This document shows, in pieces, positions 46,582 to 54,868 of a DNA stretch of 64,000 bases. The translations under genes were made by a program, and so were the position numbers. Positions within the stretch are counted from its first letter, which is position 1; the number at the start of each line of letters is the position of its first letter. The DNA is from J054 sp965221985 (GTDB lineage Bacteria; Pseudomonadota; Gammaproteobacteria; Steroidobacterales; GCA-2729495). Under the pieces are notes generated by a model. The model did no database searches, had not been told where the DNA came from, and saw nothing but the letters and a program-made list of their open reading frames with translations. The stretch is from the NCBI GenBank assembly GCA_965221985.1, contig OZ244928.1, positions 744,001 through 808,000 on the forward strand, written 5' to 3'.

Positions 46582-47496
46582 TCAAGCCGCGTCTGCGGTG
46601 CCGCGCAGTAGTGGAAAGCCAAGTTTTTCACGCCCATCGAGATACGCTTGCGCAGCGCTGCGGGCGAGTTCGCGAACGCGCAGTATGTACGCTTGCCGTT
46701 CTGTTACTGAAATGGCTTTGCGAGCATCTAACAAGTTGAAGCTATGCGATGCGGCCAAGACTTGCTCATAGGCCGGCAAGCTTAGGCCGGCATCAACCAG
46801 GTGTTTACATTGCCGTTCTGCTTCATCGAAGTCCTGGAACAAAACCTTGGTGTCAGCCAATTCAAAGTTAAATTTGGACATTTCCAACTCGTTCTGATGA
46901 AAAACATCTCGGTAGGTAAGGCGACCAAATTCGCCGTCGACCCACAATAAATCAAAGACACTGTCCACGCCTTGCAAATACATGGCAATACGTTCGAGCC
47001 CGTAAGTTATTTCGCCAGTGACGGGGCGGCAATCCAGTCCGCCGACCTGTTGGAAGTAGGTGAACTGGGTTACCTCCATTCCGTTAAGCCACACTTCCCA
47101 GCCTAATCCCCAAGCGCCCAGCGTGGGTGATTCCCAGTTATCTTCAACAAACCGAATGTCATGGACCAAGGGATCAAAGCCCAGGCGGCGTAAACTGCCG
47201 AGGTACAAGTCTTGAATATGATCGGGTGAGGGTTTTATCACCACCTGAAATTGGTAGTAGTGCTGAAGCCGAAAGGGATTGTCTCCGTAGCGACCATCCG
47301 TGGGCCGGCGGCTCGGCTGAACATAGGCCGCACTCCAGGGCTCCGGACCAATGGCGCGCAGAAAGGTCGCCGGGTGGAAGGTTCCCGCCCCCATGGGCAT
47401 GTCGAAGGGCTGTAACACCGCACAACCCTGCTCCGCCCAGTAGCTTTGCAGCGCCTGGATCAAGTCCTGAAAAGTTGCGGGAGTGGGGGAGACCAA
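46582..47496 (-). CDS. glyQ: glycine--tRNA ligase alpha subunit (TTG start)
   Basis: GlyQ carries the aminoacylation site. The N-terminal block TFQDLIQALQSYWAEQGC and PFDMPMGAGTFHPATFLRA, then RYGDNPFRLQHYYQFQV, are diagnostic. The frame is open far upstream, but family alignment puts the start next to TFQDL. The TTG at 47496 has GGAG exactly seven bases upstream and gives 304 residues, the usual size; no ATG or GTG lies in the right place. Confidence 0.95.
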   Translation of the reverse strand: MVSPTPATFQDLIQALQSYWAEQGCAVLQPFDMPMGAGTFHPATFLRAIGPEPWSAAYVQPSRRPTDGRYGDNPFRLQHYYQFQVVIKPSPDHIQDLYLGSLRRLGFDPLVHDIRFVEDNWESPTLGAWGLGWEVWLNGMEVTQFTYFQQVGGLDCRPVTGEITYGLERIAMYLQGVDSVFDLLWVDGEFGRLTYRDVFHQNELEMSKFNFELADTKVLFQDFDEAERQCKHLVDAGLSLPAYEQVLAASHSFNLLDARKAISVTERQAYILRVRELARSAAQAYLDGREKLGFPLLRGTADAA

Positions 47497-47573
47497 CAGT
47501 TCGCTCCAAAACAAACGCGAAAGTATAGCCGGGTTCAGGCGATGGGCGGCATCTGCAAGCGGCCAGAACCAAT

Positions 47574-47621
47574 TGCACGATAAGGGTGCCGATTCGATCC
47601 GTGATGCACTACAATAGTGCG
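47574..47621 (+). promoter_or_regulatory. two NtrC (NR-I) binding sites upstream of glnA
   Basis: TGCACTACAATAGTGCG at 47605-47621 is a near-perfect NtrC dyad. A weaker one, TGCACGATAAGGGTGCC, is at 47574-47590. Their centres are 31 bp apart (three helical turns) and about 97 and 128 bases upstream of the predicted glnA start, close to the spacing of the E. coli glnA enhancer sites. Confidence 0.8.
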
Positions 47622-47683
47622 CCCCGGCAAGGGGCGATAAGAATAACGATTTATAAAACAAATACTTAGCATATCGCGCTGGG

Positions 47684-47699
47684 TGGCATGCTTCCTGCA
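47684..47699 (+). promoter_or_regulatory. sigma-54 promoter of glnA
   Basis: TGGCATGCTTCCTGCA fits the -24/-12 consensus TGGCACG-N4-TTGCA with two mismatches and the exact GG-to-GC spacing. The predicted start is near 47710, leaving a ~107-base leader before the glnA ATG. The paired NtrC sites upstream and the ntrBC genes downstream support it. Confidence 0.82.
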
Positions 47700-47816
47700 T
47701 TATCGGGAGCTTACCGCCACCGACGTACTTGCGGCGAAATAAGGAAAAAGATGCCGATCGGCTTTGAGAGCTCCCGGTCGGACCATCACAAACTCAGAGC
47801 CCATTGGAGGAAAGTC

Positions 47817-49226
47817 ATGACATCTGCTGATGTACTCAGCTTGCTAAAAGAGAAAGAAGCCAAATTCCTTGACCTGCGCTTCACCGATACCAAGGGCAAA
47901 GAACAGCACGTCACGGTGCCGACCCATACCGTGGATGAAGGCTTCTTTGAAGACGGCAAGATGTTTGATGGTTCATCCATCTCGGGTTGGAAGGGCATCA
48001 ATGAGTCGGACATGATTTTGATGCCCGATCCGGAAAGTGCGGTTCTCGACGTCTTTACCGAGGATGCCACGGTAAATATTCGTTGTGATGTGATTGAGCC
48101 ATCCACCATGCAGCCCTATGGCCGTTGTCCGCGAGGTACCGCGCGGCGTGCCCTGGAGTATTTGAAATCCACGGGTATCGCGGATGATGCGTACTTCGGG
48201 CCGGAGAATGAGTTTTTTGTGTTCGACGACGTTCGCTATCATGCCGACGTTCAGGGCGCAGCTTATGCCATTGACTCATCCGAAGGTGCCTGGAATTCAG
48301 GAACGATTCACGATGATGGTAACCACGGCCATCGACCCGGCATCAAGGGCGGCTACTTTCCCGTACCGCCGGTGGATTCTCAGCATGATCTGCGTTCAGC
48401 CATGTGCCTGGCGATGGAAGACATGGGCCTTGTGGTTGAGGTACATCACCACGAAGTTGCCACGGCCGGCCAAGGTGAGATCGGCGTGCAATTTGGATCC
48501 TTAGTTCGGAAAGCAGACGAAGTCCAAATTCTTAAATATGTCGTACACAACGTGGCGCATGCCTACGGAAAGACGGCTACGTTCATGCCGAAACCTCTGG
48601 TGGGTGATAACGGTAGCGGCATGCACGTGCATCAATCTTTGTCCAAGGGCGGCAAGAACATCTTCACTGGTGATGCCTATGGCGGCTTGTCGGAAACTGC
48701 CTTGTATTACGTGGGTGGCATACTCAAGCACGCCAAGTCTTTGAACGCGTTTACCAATGCCAGCACTAATAGCTACAAGCGCTTGGTCAAAGGTTTTGAG
48801 GCACCAACCTTGCTTGCCTATTCGGCGCGTAATCGATCGGCTTCGGTGCGTATTCCGTTTATTCCCAATCCTAAGGGTCGTCGCATCGAAATTCGCTTTC
48901 CGGATAGCACCGCTAATCCGTATTTCGCATTCACCGCGATGCTAATGGCGGGCCTGGATGGCATAAATAATAAAATTCATCCCGGCGATGCCATGGACAA
49001 GGATCTCTATGATCTGCCGCCGGAGGAAGAAGCACAGCTGAAAACCGTGGCCTTTGATCTCGATGAAGCGCTGGATGCATTGGATGCTGATCGAGATTTC
49101 TTGAAAGTCGGTGACGTGTTCAGCGATGACCTCATTGACGGCTATATCGAACTTAAGCGTGAGGAGACCACCTTGCTTCGGATGAGCACGCATCCGGTGG
49201 AGTTCGACATGTATTACAGCGTGTAA
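47817..49226 (+). CDS. glnA: glutamine synthetase, type I
   Basis: GlnA condenses ammonia and glutamate. The start ATG 47817 has GGAGG six bases upstream and gives 469 residues, the standard GSI-beta length. MFDGSSISGWKGINESDM, the ATP region KPLVGDNGSGMHVHQSL, and NPKGRRIEIRFPD are family signatures, and the adenylylation tyrosine is present in DLYDLPPEE (near 397), so GlnE/GlnB-type covalent control is expected. Transcription from a sigma-54/NtrC promoter is predicted just upstream. Confidence 0.98.
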   Translation: MTSADVLSLLKEKEAKFLDLRFTDTKGKEQHVTVPTHTVDEGFFEDGKMFDGSSISGWKGINESDMILMPDPESAVLDVFTEDATVNIRCDVIEPSTMQPYGRCPRGTARRALEYLKSTGIADDAYFGPENEFFVFDDVRYHADVQGAAYAIDSSEGAWNSGTIHDDGNHGHRPGIKGGYFPVPPVDSQHDLRSAMCLAMEDMGLVVEVHHHEVATAGQGEIGVQFGSLVRKADEVQILKYVVHNVAHAYGKTATFMPKPLVGDNGSGMHVHQSLSKGGKNIFTGDAYGGLSETALYYVGGILKHAKSLNAFTNASTNSYKRLVKGFEAPTLLAYSARNRSASVRIPFIPNPKGRRIEIRFPDSTANPYFAFTAMLMAGLDGINNKIHPGDAMDKDLYDLPPEEEAQLKTVAFDLDEALDALDADRDFLKVGDVFSDDLIDGYIELKREETTLLRMSTHPVEFDMYYSV

Positions 49227-49241
49227 AAACGACGTATAAAA

Positions 49242-49276
49242 AGCAGGGTTTTGGCGAAAAATGCCAAAACCCTGCT
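49242..49276. other. strong hairpin after glnA, no downstream T-run
   Basis: A perfect 14-bp inverted repeat (AGCAGGGTTTTGGC and its complement, 49242-49255 and 49263-49276) with a seven-base loop begins 15 bases after the glnA stop. The plus strand has no T tract after it; on the minus strand five T residues follow the stem. It may stabilise the glnA mRNA end, attenuate read-through into the downstream genes or terminate minus-strand transcripts. Confidence 0.7.
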
Positions 49277-49310
49277 AGTTCGGCAAGGTAGCTTGCGCTA
49301 CAGTTACAGC

Positions 49311-49859
49311 ATGCGCAGCTTACTGATTATGTTAATTGGGCTAGCTTTTGGCACGGCCATGGCTAGTGAGGTCTATCGTTGGGTTGATCGAAACGGCCAG
49401 GTCCATTTTTCGGACCGTCCCCAAGCGGGGGCTGAGGTCGTTGAGATTAAACAGTCCAAAGTCGTGCAGCAAAGGCCGGCGCCGCGTCCGACTGCGGCCA
49501 CAGGAGGTGCCGCGGCTGGGACGGAAACCGCAACGCAGCAAGAGCCCAGTGGCCCGTATCGGCTGTTGGCGATTAACAGTCCAGCCCAAGAGGAGGTGCT
49601 GTGGAACACCGGGGGCCAACTCGACGTAGCCCTGCAGCTGGAACCGGCGCTGATGCGCGGTCACAGCATCGAGTTGTCCCTGGACGGCCAAGTCGTATCA
49701 GTGCTGCCGAGTCTCAGAGCCGAATTGTCGGAGGTGTACCGCGGCGTTCACCTACTCAAGGCAGCGGTAATCGACCGCAAGCGCGCGATCATCATCGAGA
49801 GCGAGCCGGTGAGATTCACCGTGCAGCAGAGTTCCCTGCTGAACAGACCCGGCGGTTAG
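49311..49859 (+). CDS. DUF4124-domain exported protein
   Basis: A signal peptide (RSLLIMLIGLAFGTAMA) is followed by the DUF4124 motif EVYRWVDRNGQVHFSDRPQAG. After a Pro/Ala/Thr linker comes a beta-rich region (residues ~85-182). Such proteins often sit between glnA and ntrB in gammaproteobacteria; function unknown. ATG 49311 gives 182 residues. Its end overlaps the reading frame of ntrB, whose start is unclear. Confidence 0.8.
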   Translation: MRSLLIMLIGLAFGTAMASEVYRWVDRNGQVHFSDRPQAGAEVVEIKQSKVVQQRPAPRPTAATGGAAAGTETATQQEPSGPYRLLAINSPAQEEVLWNTGGQLDVALQLEPALMRGHSIELSLDGQVVSVLPSLRAELSEVYRGVHLLKAAVIDRKRAIIIESEPVRFTVQQSSLLNRPGG

Positions 49860-50905
49860 CCCCAGCCAGTATCCTCGGTAACCTCGCCACCGCCGTCGCG
49901 GTGGTTGATTCAAGCGCCCGTATCGCGGCCTTGAATCCTTCAGCCGAGAGTTTCTTCGGAATCAGCGAGCGCCAGGCTCTGGGTCGCCGAGCCACCGAGC
50001 TCGGACCCGGTTTGCAGGCCTTGGATGATCTGATTCAACGGGCCGTCGCCAATGGCCAAACCTACGGTCAGAACCTGGAGCTGCATCTACCGCATTTAGA
50101 CAATCAGCTGCCGCTCATGGCCTGTCGTGTGTCACCTTTGCAGGGCATGAGCCCGGCAGCGTTTGTCATTGAGCTGCTTGATGCCAGCCAGTGGCGCCAG
50201 CTCGATCGCGAAAAAGCCTTGATCAGCCAGCATGGCGCCAGCCGAAAAATGATCAGCCAGCTAGCCCATGAAGTCCGTAATCCGTTGGGAGGCTTACGCG
50301 GTGCCGCGCAGTTGCTGGATCGTGAATTGAATGATCCCGATCTCAAAGAATATACCCAGGTCATTATTCGTGAGGCTGATAGGCTGGCGGCCCTGACGGA
50401 TGACTTGCTGGGTCCCGTTCGCCAAGCCTGTAGCGAGCAGATCAATGTTCACCAGCTCTTGGAGCGAGTCATTCTCTTATTAGAAAGTGAGGCGCCGCGT
50501 GACGTTACTATTTTTCGAGACTATGACCCTAGTCTCCCGGCCTTGACCGGAGATAACGATCAACTCATTCAGGCCGTACTCAACTTGGGGCGAAATGCGA
50601 TTCAATCCCTGGGGGAATCCGGTCAAGTCATTTTCCGCACCCGCGCTCTAATCGGCTATGTGATTGGGAATGAACGCCACCGTCTGGTCTTGAGCATAGA
50701 AATTGAAGACGACGGCCCTGGTGTTCCGGATGAAATTCGCGAGTCATTGTTTTACCCGCTGGTGACCGGTCGCGACGACGGTACGGGACTGGGTTTGCCC
50801 TTGGCCCAAGATCTCGCCAGCCGGCATGGCGGCCTGGTTGAGTTTGAATCCGTGCCGGGGCGCACGGTATTCATGCTGCGTCTACCGGTGGAATCAAGCG
50901 TCTAG
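49811..50905 (+). CDS. ntrB: nitrogen regulation sensor kinase NtrB (start uncertain)
   Basis: NtrB phosphorylates or dephosphorylates NtrC in response to PII. A PAS domain (ATAVAVVDSSARIAALNPSAE), the phospho-acceptor histidine in QLAHEVRNPLGG, and the ATPase N, G1 and G2 boxes (NLGRNAIQSLG, DDGPGVPDEIRESLF, GTGLGLPLAQDL) are intact. The homologous N-terminus maps near 49850, but there is no ATG, GTG or TTG in this frame from 49604 up to the PAS core (a GTG at 49901 is too late). The only canonical start upstream, ATG 49601, overlaps the DUF4124 gene by 259 bases. The start given is only the open frame before the homology. Confidence 0.85.
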   Translation, partial: EIHRAAEFPAEQTRRLAPASILGNLATAVAVVDSSARIAALNPSAESFFGISERQALGRRATELGPGLQALDDLIQRAVANGQTYGQNLELHLPHLDNQLPLMACRVSPLQGMSPAAFVIELLDASQWRQLDREKALISQHGASRKMISQLAHEVRNPLGGLRGAAQLLDRELNDPDLKEYTQVIIREADRLAALTDDLLGPVRQACSEQINVHQLLERVILLLESEAPRDVTIFRDYDPSLPALTGDNDQLIQAVLNLGRNAIQSLGESGQVIFRTRALIGYVIGNERHRLVLSIEIEDDGPGVPDEIRESLFYPLVTGRDDGTGLGLPLAQDLASRHGGLVEFESVPGRTVFMLRLPVESSV

Positions 50906-50976
50906 CCGAGCCATGACTGAAAGACTGATGCACAGCTTCGGCAACTCACGGCAGCATCTGCCCAGGGTCAACTAAG

Positions 50977-52380
50977 ATGGCAAGTCCTAGCCATCGCGTT
51001 TGGATCCTCGATGATGATGAGTCCGTGCGCTGGGTTATAGACCGGGCCTTGCGGGGCGAGAATATTCGCGGCCGGCAGTTTTCATCCGCCGCTGAACTGA
51101 TGTCTCAGCTCGAAGAGGATCAACCTGATCTACTTATTACCGATGTTCGCATGCCGGGTATGAGCGGTTTAGAACTAATGGAAAGAATTCAGCAGGGCGG
51201 CTTTGCATTTCCCATTATCGTCATGACCGCGCATGCCGACCTCGATACTGCCGTGGCGGCCTATCAAAGCGGTGCCTTTGAATATTTACCCAAGCCTTTC
51301 GATATTGACGATGCCATGGTTCTTGTTTGGAAGGCCCTGCGACAAGAACCGGAACCCGGCGAGGCCGGTTCGGTCAACCCGTCTCCCTTGCCCGCCATGA
51401 TTGGGCAAGCGCCGGCTATGCAGGAAGTTTTTCGCACCATTGGTCGATTGTCTCGGGCCAGTATGAACGTCCTTATCACGGGTGAATCGGGCACTGGCAA
51501 AGAATTAATCGCGCGCGCCTTGCACGAGCACAGTCCCCGGGCACGGCATGCATTGGTAGCGCTCAATACCACAGCCATATCGCCGGAATTGCTGGAGTCA
51601 GAATTATTCGGTCATGAGCGTGGCGCGTTCACCGGGGCCGATAGTCGCCGGATCGGCCGCTTTGAGCAGGCGGATAAGGGTAGCTTGTTTCTGGATGAAA
51701 TCGGCGATATGTCCTTGGCCCTACAGACGCGGTTGTTGCGCGTACTTGCAGAAGGCGAGTTTTATCGTGTGGGCGGTCAAGCGCCGATTCATGTCGATGT
51801 TCGTGTCATCGCCGCCACTCATCAAGACCTGCAAGCCGCCGTTAGCGCCGGAACTTTTCGCGAGGACTTATTTCATCGGCTCAATGTCATTAACATCCAA
51901 GCGCCACCCTTGCGTGATCGGCGTGAGGATATCCCCTTGCTGCTGCAGCACTATCTTCGCGAGGCTGCGCGGGAGCTAGGTGGTGAAACCAAGAGTCTGA
52001 GCCCGGAGGCCATGGCAAGGCTGCAAAAATTCCGCTGGCCGGGGAATGTTCGTCAACTGGTCAACGTTTGCCGGCGGCTAACGGTCAGTGCCCCGGGTCC
52101 GGTCGTGCAGCTGGAAGACATGCCCCTGGAGTTTGGTGGATTGACGAACGGCGAGGTTCCACCGGACTGGGTAGCAGACTTGGCACTTTGGGCCGAGATT
52201 CAGTTGGTTTCGGGAAAACAACCGCCACTATTGGAAAAGGCGCTGCCGGAGTTTGAAAGAACCCTAATTCGGGTCGCCTTGAATAGCGCGCGTGGCCACC
52301 GGCAAGAAGCCGCGCGACTTTTAGGTTGGGGACGCAATACCTTAACGCGCAAGATCCGTGAGTTAGGTCTAGAGGCCTAG
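50977..52380 (+). CDS. ntrC: nitrogen regulation response regulator NtrC
   Basis: NtrC is the sigma-54 enhancer-binding activator of nitrogen genes. The receiver domain has the phospho-acceptor Asp in LLITDVRMPGMSG (near 58); the AAA+ domain has Walker A GESGTGKE (near 173), the sigma-54 contact loop GAFTGAD and FRWPGNVRQL; a Fis-type helix-turn-helix (GHRQEAARLLGWGRNTLTRKI) closes it. 467 residues. Predicted targets include the glnA promoter in this window. Its TAG shares a CTAG with the stop of the convergent dihydroorotate dehydrogenase gene. Confidence 0.97.
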   Translation: MASPSHRVWILDDDESVRWVIDRALRGENIRGRQFSSAAELMSQLEEDQPDLLITDVRMPGMSGLELMERIQQGGFAFPIIVMTAHADLDTAVAAYQSGAFEYLPKPFDIDDAMVLVWKALRQEPEPGEAGSVNPSPLPAMIGQAPAMQEVFRTIGRLSRASMNVLITGESGTGKELIARALHEHSPRARHALVALNTTAISPELLESELFGHERGAFTGADSRRIGRFEQADKGSLFLDEIGDMSLALQTRLLRVLAEGEFYRVGGQAPIHVDVRVIAATHQDLQAAVSAGTFREDLFHRLNVINIQAPPLRDRREDIPLLLQHYLREAARELGGETKSLSPEAMARLQKFRWPGNVRQLVNVCRRLTVSAPGPVVQLEDMPLEFGGLTNGEVPPDWVADLALWAEIQLVSGKQPPLLEKALPEFERTLIRVALNSARGHRQEAARLLGWGRNTLTRKIRELGLEA

Positions 52381-53321
52381 CATTCGCCCAGATCAAGGCT
52401 ACCAATGAGCTCTTTGGTAGACCGCATGGCGTGTCGGTCCAAGTAGTCGGCAATTCCGCTATTGATGGACTTGCAAATCAGCGGGTCGTAGAACAAGGCC
52501 GTGCCGATTCCTACCGCGGTGGCGCCGGCGATCATGAATTCCACGGCATCGCTTGCGCTGTTAATGCCGCCCTGGCCAATGATCGGAATGCCCAGGGGGC
52601 CGGCAATTTCAAAAACTTGTTTGACTTTGAGGAGCGCGATGGGCTTGATTGCCGGCCCTGACAATCCACCCTGCACATTGGCAATGATGGGCCGACGTGT
52701 TTCGGCATCGATGGCCATGCCCATAATGGTGTTGATGACCGCTAGTCCGTCGGCTCCCGCCTCGATACAAAGGCGCGCGTTTTCTCCGATATCCGTTTGA
52801 TTGGGAGATAGTTTCGCGATGATGGGCTTTTTTGTCGCAGCTCGGCAGGCGGAGACGACGAGGGCGGAAGATTCTGGATAATTGCCGAAAGATACGCCGC
52901 CCTCTTTGACGTTTGGGCAGGAAATATTGATCTCGATGGCGTCTATAGATGAATTGTCAAAACGCCGGCAGACCTCGGCATATTCTTCCACCGTGGAGCC
53001 ACAGACATTCGCAATGAAGCGTGTTTCCGAGAAGTCCAGCGTCGGTAAAATTTTGTCGACAACATGATCGGCTCCGGGATTTTGTAGCCCAATAGCATTG
53101 AGCATGCCCATGGGTGTTTCATAGACTCGATGGGCTGGATTTCCGAGTCGGGGATCAAGGGTCGTGCCCTTTAAAACCACAGCGCCTACATCGCAATTCG
53201 AGAAGCCGGCCACGCGAGTGTACTCTTCACCGAAGCCGACACAGCCAGACAGAAGCACAATGGGTGAGTCTAGTTGTAGGCCGCAGAATTCAGTTTTCAG
53301 TTTTTCGTTTGTCGAATTCAT
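52377..53321 (-). CDS. dihydroorotate dehydrogenase, class 1B-like
   Basis: A soluble FMN-dependent dihydroorotate dehydrogenase fold. The active-site loop INISCPNVKEGG has the catalytic Cys of class 1 and the NVK(x)GG ending of the 1B branch; VQGGLSGPAIKPIAL and IGQGGINSASDA bind FMN. ATG 53321 gives 314 residues. Class 1B enzymes normally work with the PyrK iron-sulphur/FAD subunit, which is not adjacent, and most gammaproteobacteria use the membrane class 2 enzyme. It could be pyrD or a paralogue with another substrate. Confidence 0.8.
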   Translation of the reverse strand: MNSTNEKLKTEFCGLQLDSPIVLLSGCVGFGEEYTRVAGFSNCDVGAVVLKGTTLDPRLGNPAHRVYETPMGMLNAIGLQNPGADHVVDKILPTLDFSETRFIANVCGSTVEEYAEVCRRFDNSSIDAIEINISCPNVKEGGVSFGNYPESSALVVSACRAATKKPIIAKLSPNQTDIGENARLCIEAGADGLAVINTIMGMAIDAETRRPIIANVQGGLSGPAIKPIALLKVKQVFEIAGPLGIPIIGQGGINSASDAVEFMIAGATAVGIGTALFYDPLICKSINSGIADYLDRHAMRSTKELIGSLDLGEC

Positions 53322-53326
53322 CGCTG

Positions 53327-53791
53327 ATGTTTCACGTAATTCTTTACCAACCGGAAATTCCACCGAATACGGGCAATATAATACGCCTTTGCGCCAATAC
53401 CGGGGCGCACTTACATCTGGTTAAACCGCTGGGTTTTGCCTTGGACAATCGCGAATTACGGCGTGCCGGGCTTGATTATCATGAATACGCAGAATTGTCG
53501 GTCTATGAAAATATAGAAGCTTGCCTAGTACAGTTTAATCCAGCTCGCTTGTTTGCCTTGTCCACTCGCGGTACGAAAAGTTATGCGGACGCCAATTTTC
53601 TCGCCGGCGACGCGTTTATCCTGGGACCGGAAACTCGCGGTCTACCCGCGGAGTTTTTGGCAAACTTGCCCGTCGAGCAGGTCTTGCGACTGCCCTTAAG
53701 ACCCGGCAATCGCAGTCTGAACCTTGCCAATGCTGCTGCCGTGGTCTTGTATGAAGCCTGGCGTCAAAATAATTTTGTCGATGGCGGATAA
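53327..53791 (+). CDS. trmL: tRNA (cytidine34/uridine34-2'-O)-methyltransferase TrmL
   Basis: TrmL methylates the wobble ribose of tRNA-Leu. The 154-residue SPOUT protein has VILYQPEIPPNTGNIIRLCANTG at the start, FILGPETRGLP in the middle and the trefoil-knot ending RSLNLANAAAVVLYEAWRQ. ATG 53327 matches the family N-terminus; only five bases separate it from the oppositely oriented dehydrogenase start. Confidence 0.96.
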   Translation: MFHVILYQPEIPPNTGNIIRLCANTGAHLHLVKPLGFALDNRELRRAGLDYHEYAELSVYENIEACLVQFNPARLFALSTRGTKSYADANFLAGDAFILGPETRGLPAEFLANLPVEQVLRLPLRPGNRSLNLANAAAVVLYEAWRQNNFVDGG

Positions 53792-53833
53792 GACCGCCGG
53801 CTCTGTGCTGTGAGCCGTAAAAACGACTCGCTG

Positions 53834-54850
53834 CTAGAGCGAAATTTCCACTTCCGGTTTGAGCGATCTCGTCATCAAGCTATGTACGGCATCATTGACC
53901 GACATTTCCTCGGTGAGGATCTTGTGCACATGTTCGCAAATCGGCATCTCGACATTTTCCCGTTGAGCCACGTCATGCACCGCACCGGCCGCATAAACGC
54001 CCTCGACGACCTGACCGATTTCCTGAGCAACTTCTTCCGCTGAATTGCCCGCCGCCAAACCAAGTCCCATGCGCCGATTTCGAGATTGATCGTCGGTACA
54101 GGTCAGCACTAGATCGCCCATGCCGGACAAGCCCATGAAGGTTTGCGCAACGGCGCCCAGTTTCACGCCCAAGCGCATCATCTCGACGAGGCCTCGGCTG
54201 ATCAAGGCAATGCGGGTATTGGCGCCATAGCCCAAACCGTCGGACAGGCCCGCACCAATGGCCAGCACGTTCTTGACCGCGCCGCCGACCTCCACGCCGG
54301 TTAAGTCGCTAGAGGTATAGGCACGAAAGCTGGTGTCGGAAATTCGCTCAGCGAGCACATCCGCGAAGCCCGGGCTGGTGGCTGCGACCGTCATTGCGCT
54401 CGGCAGACCGGCACCAACTTCGCGCGCGAAGGTTGGCCCGGACAAGACGGCTAAGGGCGGTTTCGGCCCCAGGACTTCGCGCGCCACTTGGTGCGGTAGC
54501 TTGCCGGTTTTTTGTTCGAAACCCTTGGTAGCCCACGACACGCGTTGCCCGGGGCGCAAGTGTTGTGCAATTTCGTCGAGCACAGATCGGAACGCGTGGC
54601 TGGGCACTACGACCAATAGATCACGATGCTCTGCGACGGCGCGCTTGAAGTCGGTTTCGATGCGCAGCGCGTCCGGGAATTCGACTTCCGGCAGGTAACG
54701 CTGATTGCAACGCTCGGTCGCCATCTTTTCCGGTTCGTCGTCCGCGCGCCCCCAAAGGCTCGTGCCGCGCCCGCCGCGCGCCAATTGCACCGCTAAGGCC
54801 GTACCCCATGAGCCGGCGCCGAGAACTGCGATATCAGCGGTTTTTGACAT
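53834..54850 (-). CDS. gpsA: glycerol-3-phosphate dehydrogenase [NAD(P)+]
   Basis: GpsA makes sn-glycerol-3-phosphate from dihydroxyacetone phosphate for phospholipids. The dinucleotide motif VLGAGSWGTALAVQLARGG starts at residue 9; ATKGFEQ, LSGPTFAREV, the catalytic-lysine region GGAVKNVLAIGAGLSDGLGYG and TRGL-like SRGLVEM are present. 338 residues. It follows secB by 18 bp in the rhodanese-grxC-secB-gpsA cluster also known from E. coli. Confidence 0.97.
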   Translation of the reverse strand: MSKTADIAVLGAGSWGTALAVQLARGGRGTSLWGRADDEPEKMATERCNQRYLPEVEFPDALRIETDFKRAVAEHRDLLVVVPSHAFRSVLDEIAQHLRPGQRVSWATKGFEQKTGKLPHQVAREVLGPKPPLAVLSGPTFAREVGAGLPSAMTVAATSPGFADVLAERISDTSFRAYTSSDLTGVEVGGAVKNVLAIGAGLSDGLGYGANTRIALISRGLVEMMRLGVKLGAVAQTFMGLSGMGDLVLTCTDDQSRNRRMGLGLAAGNSAEEVAQEIGQVVEGVYAAGAVHDVAQRENVEMPICEHVHKILTEEMSVNDAVHSLMTRSLKPEVEISL

Positions 54851-54868
54851 GTCTAGTCGCGGAAGCTC

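Noticed and set aside
53327..53340. Third parS site at the trmL start
   Set aside because: TGTTTCACGT matches one half only; the other half (AATTC) does not fit.
53798..53817. Terminator between trmL and gpsA (CGGCTC/GAGCCG)
   Set aside because: Six-base stem with an eight-base loop and no T tract on either side.
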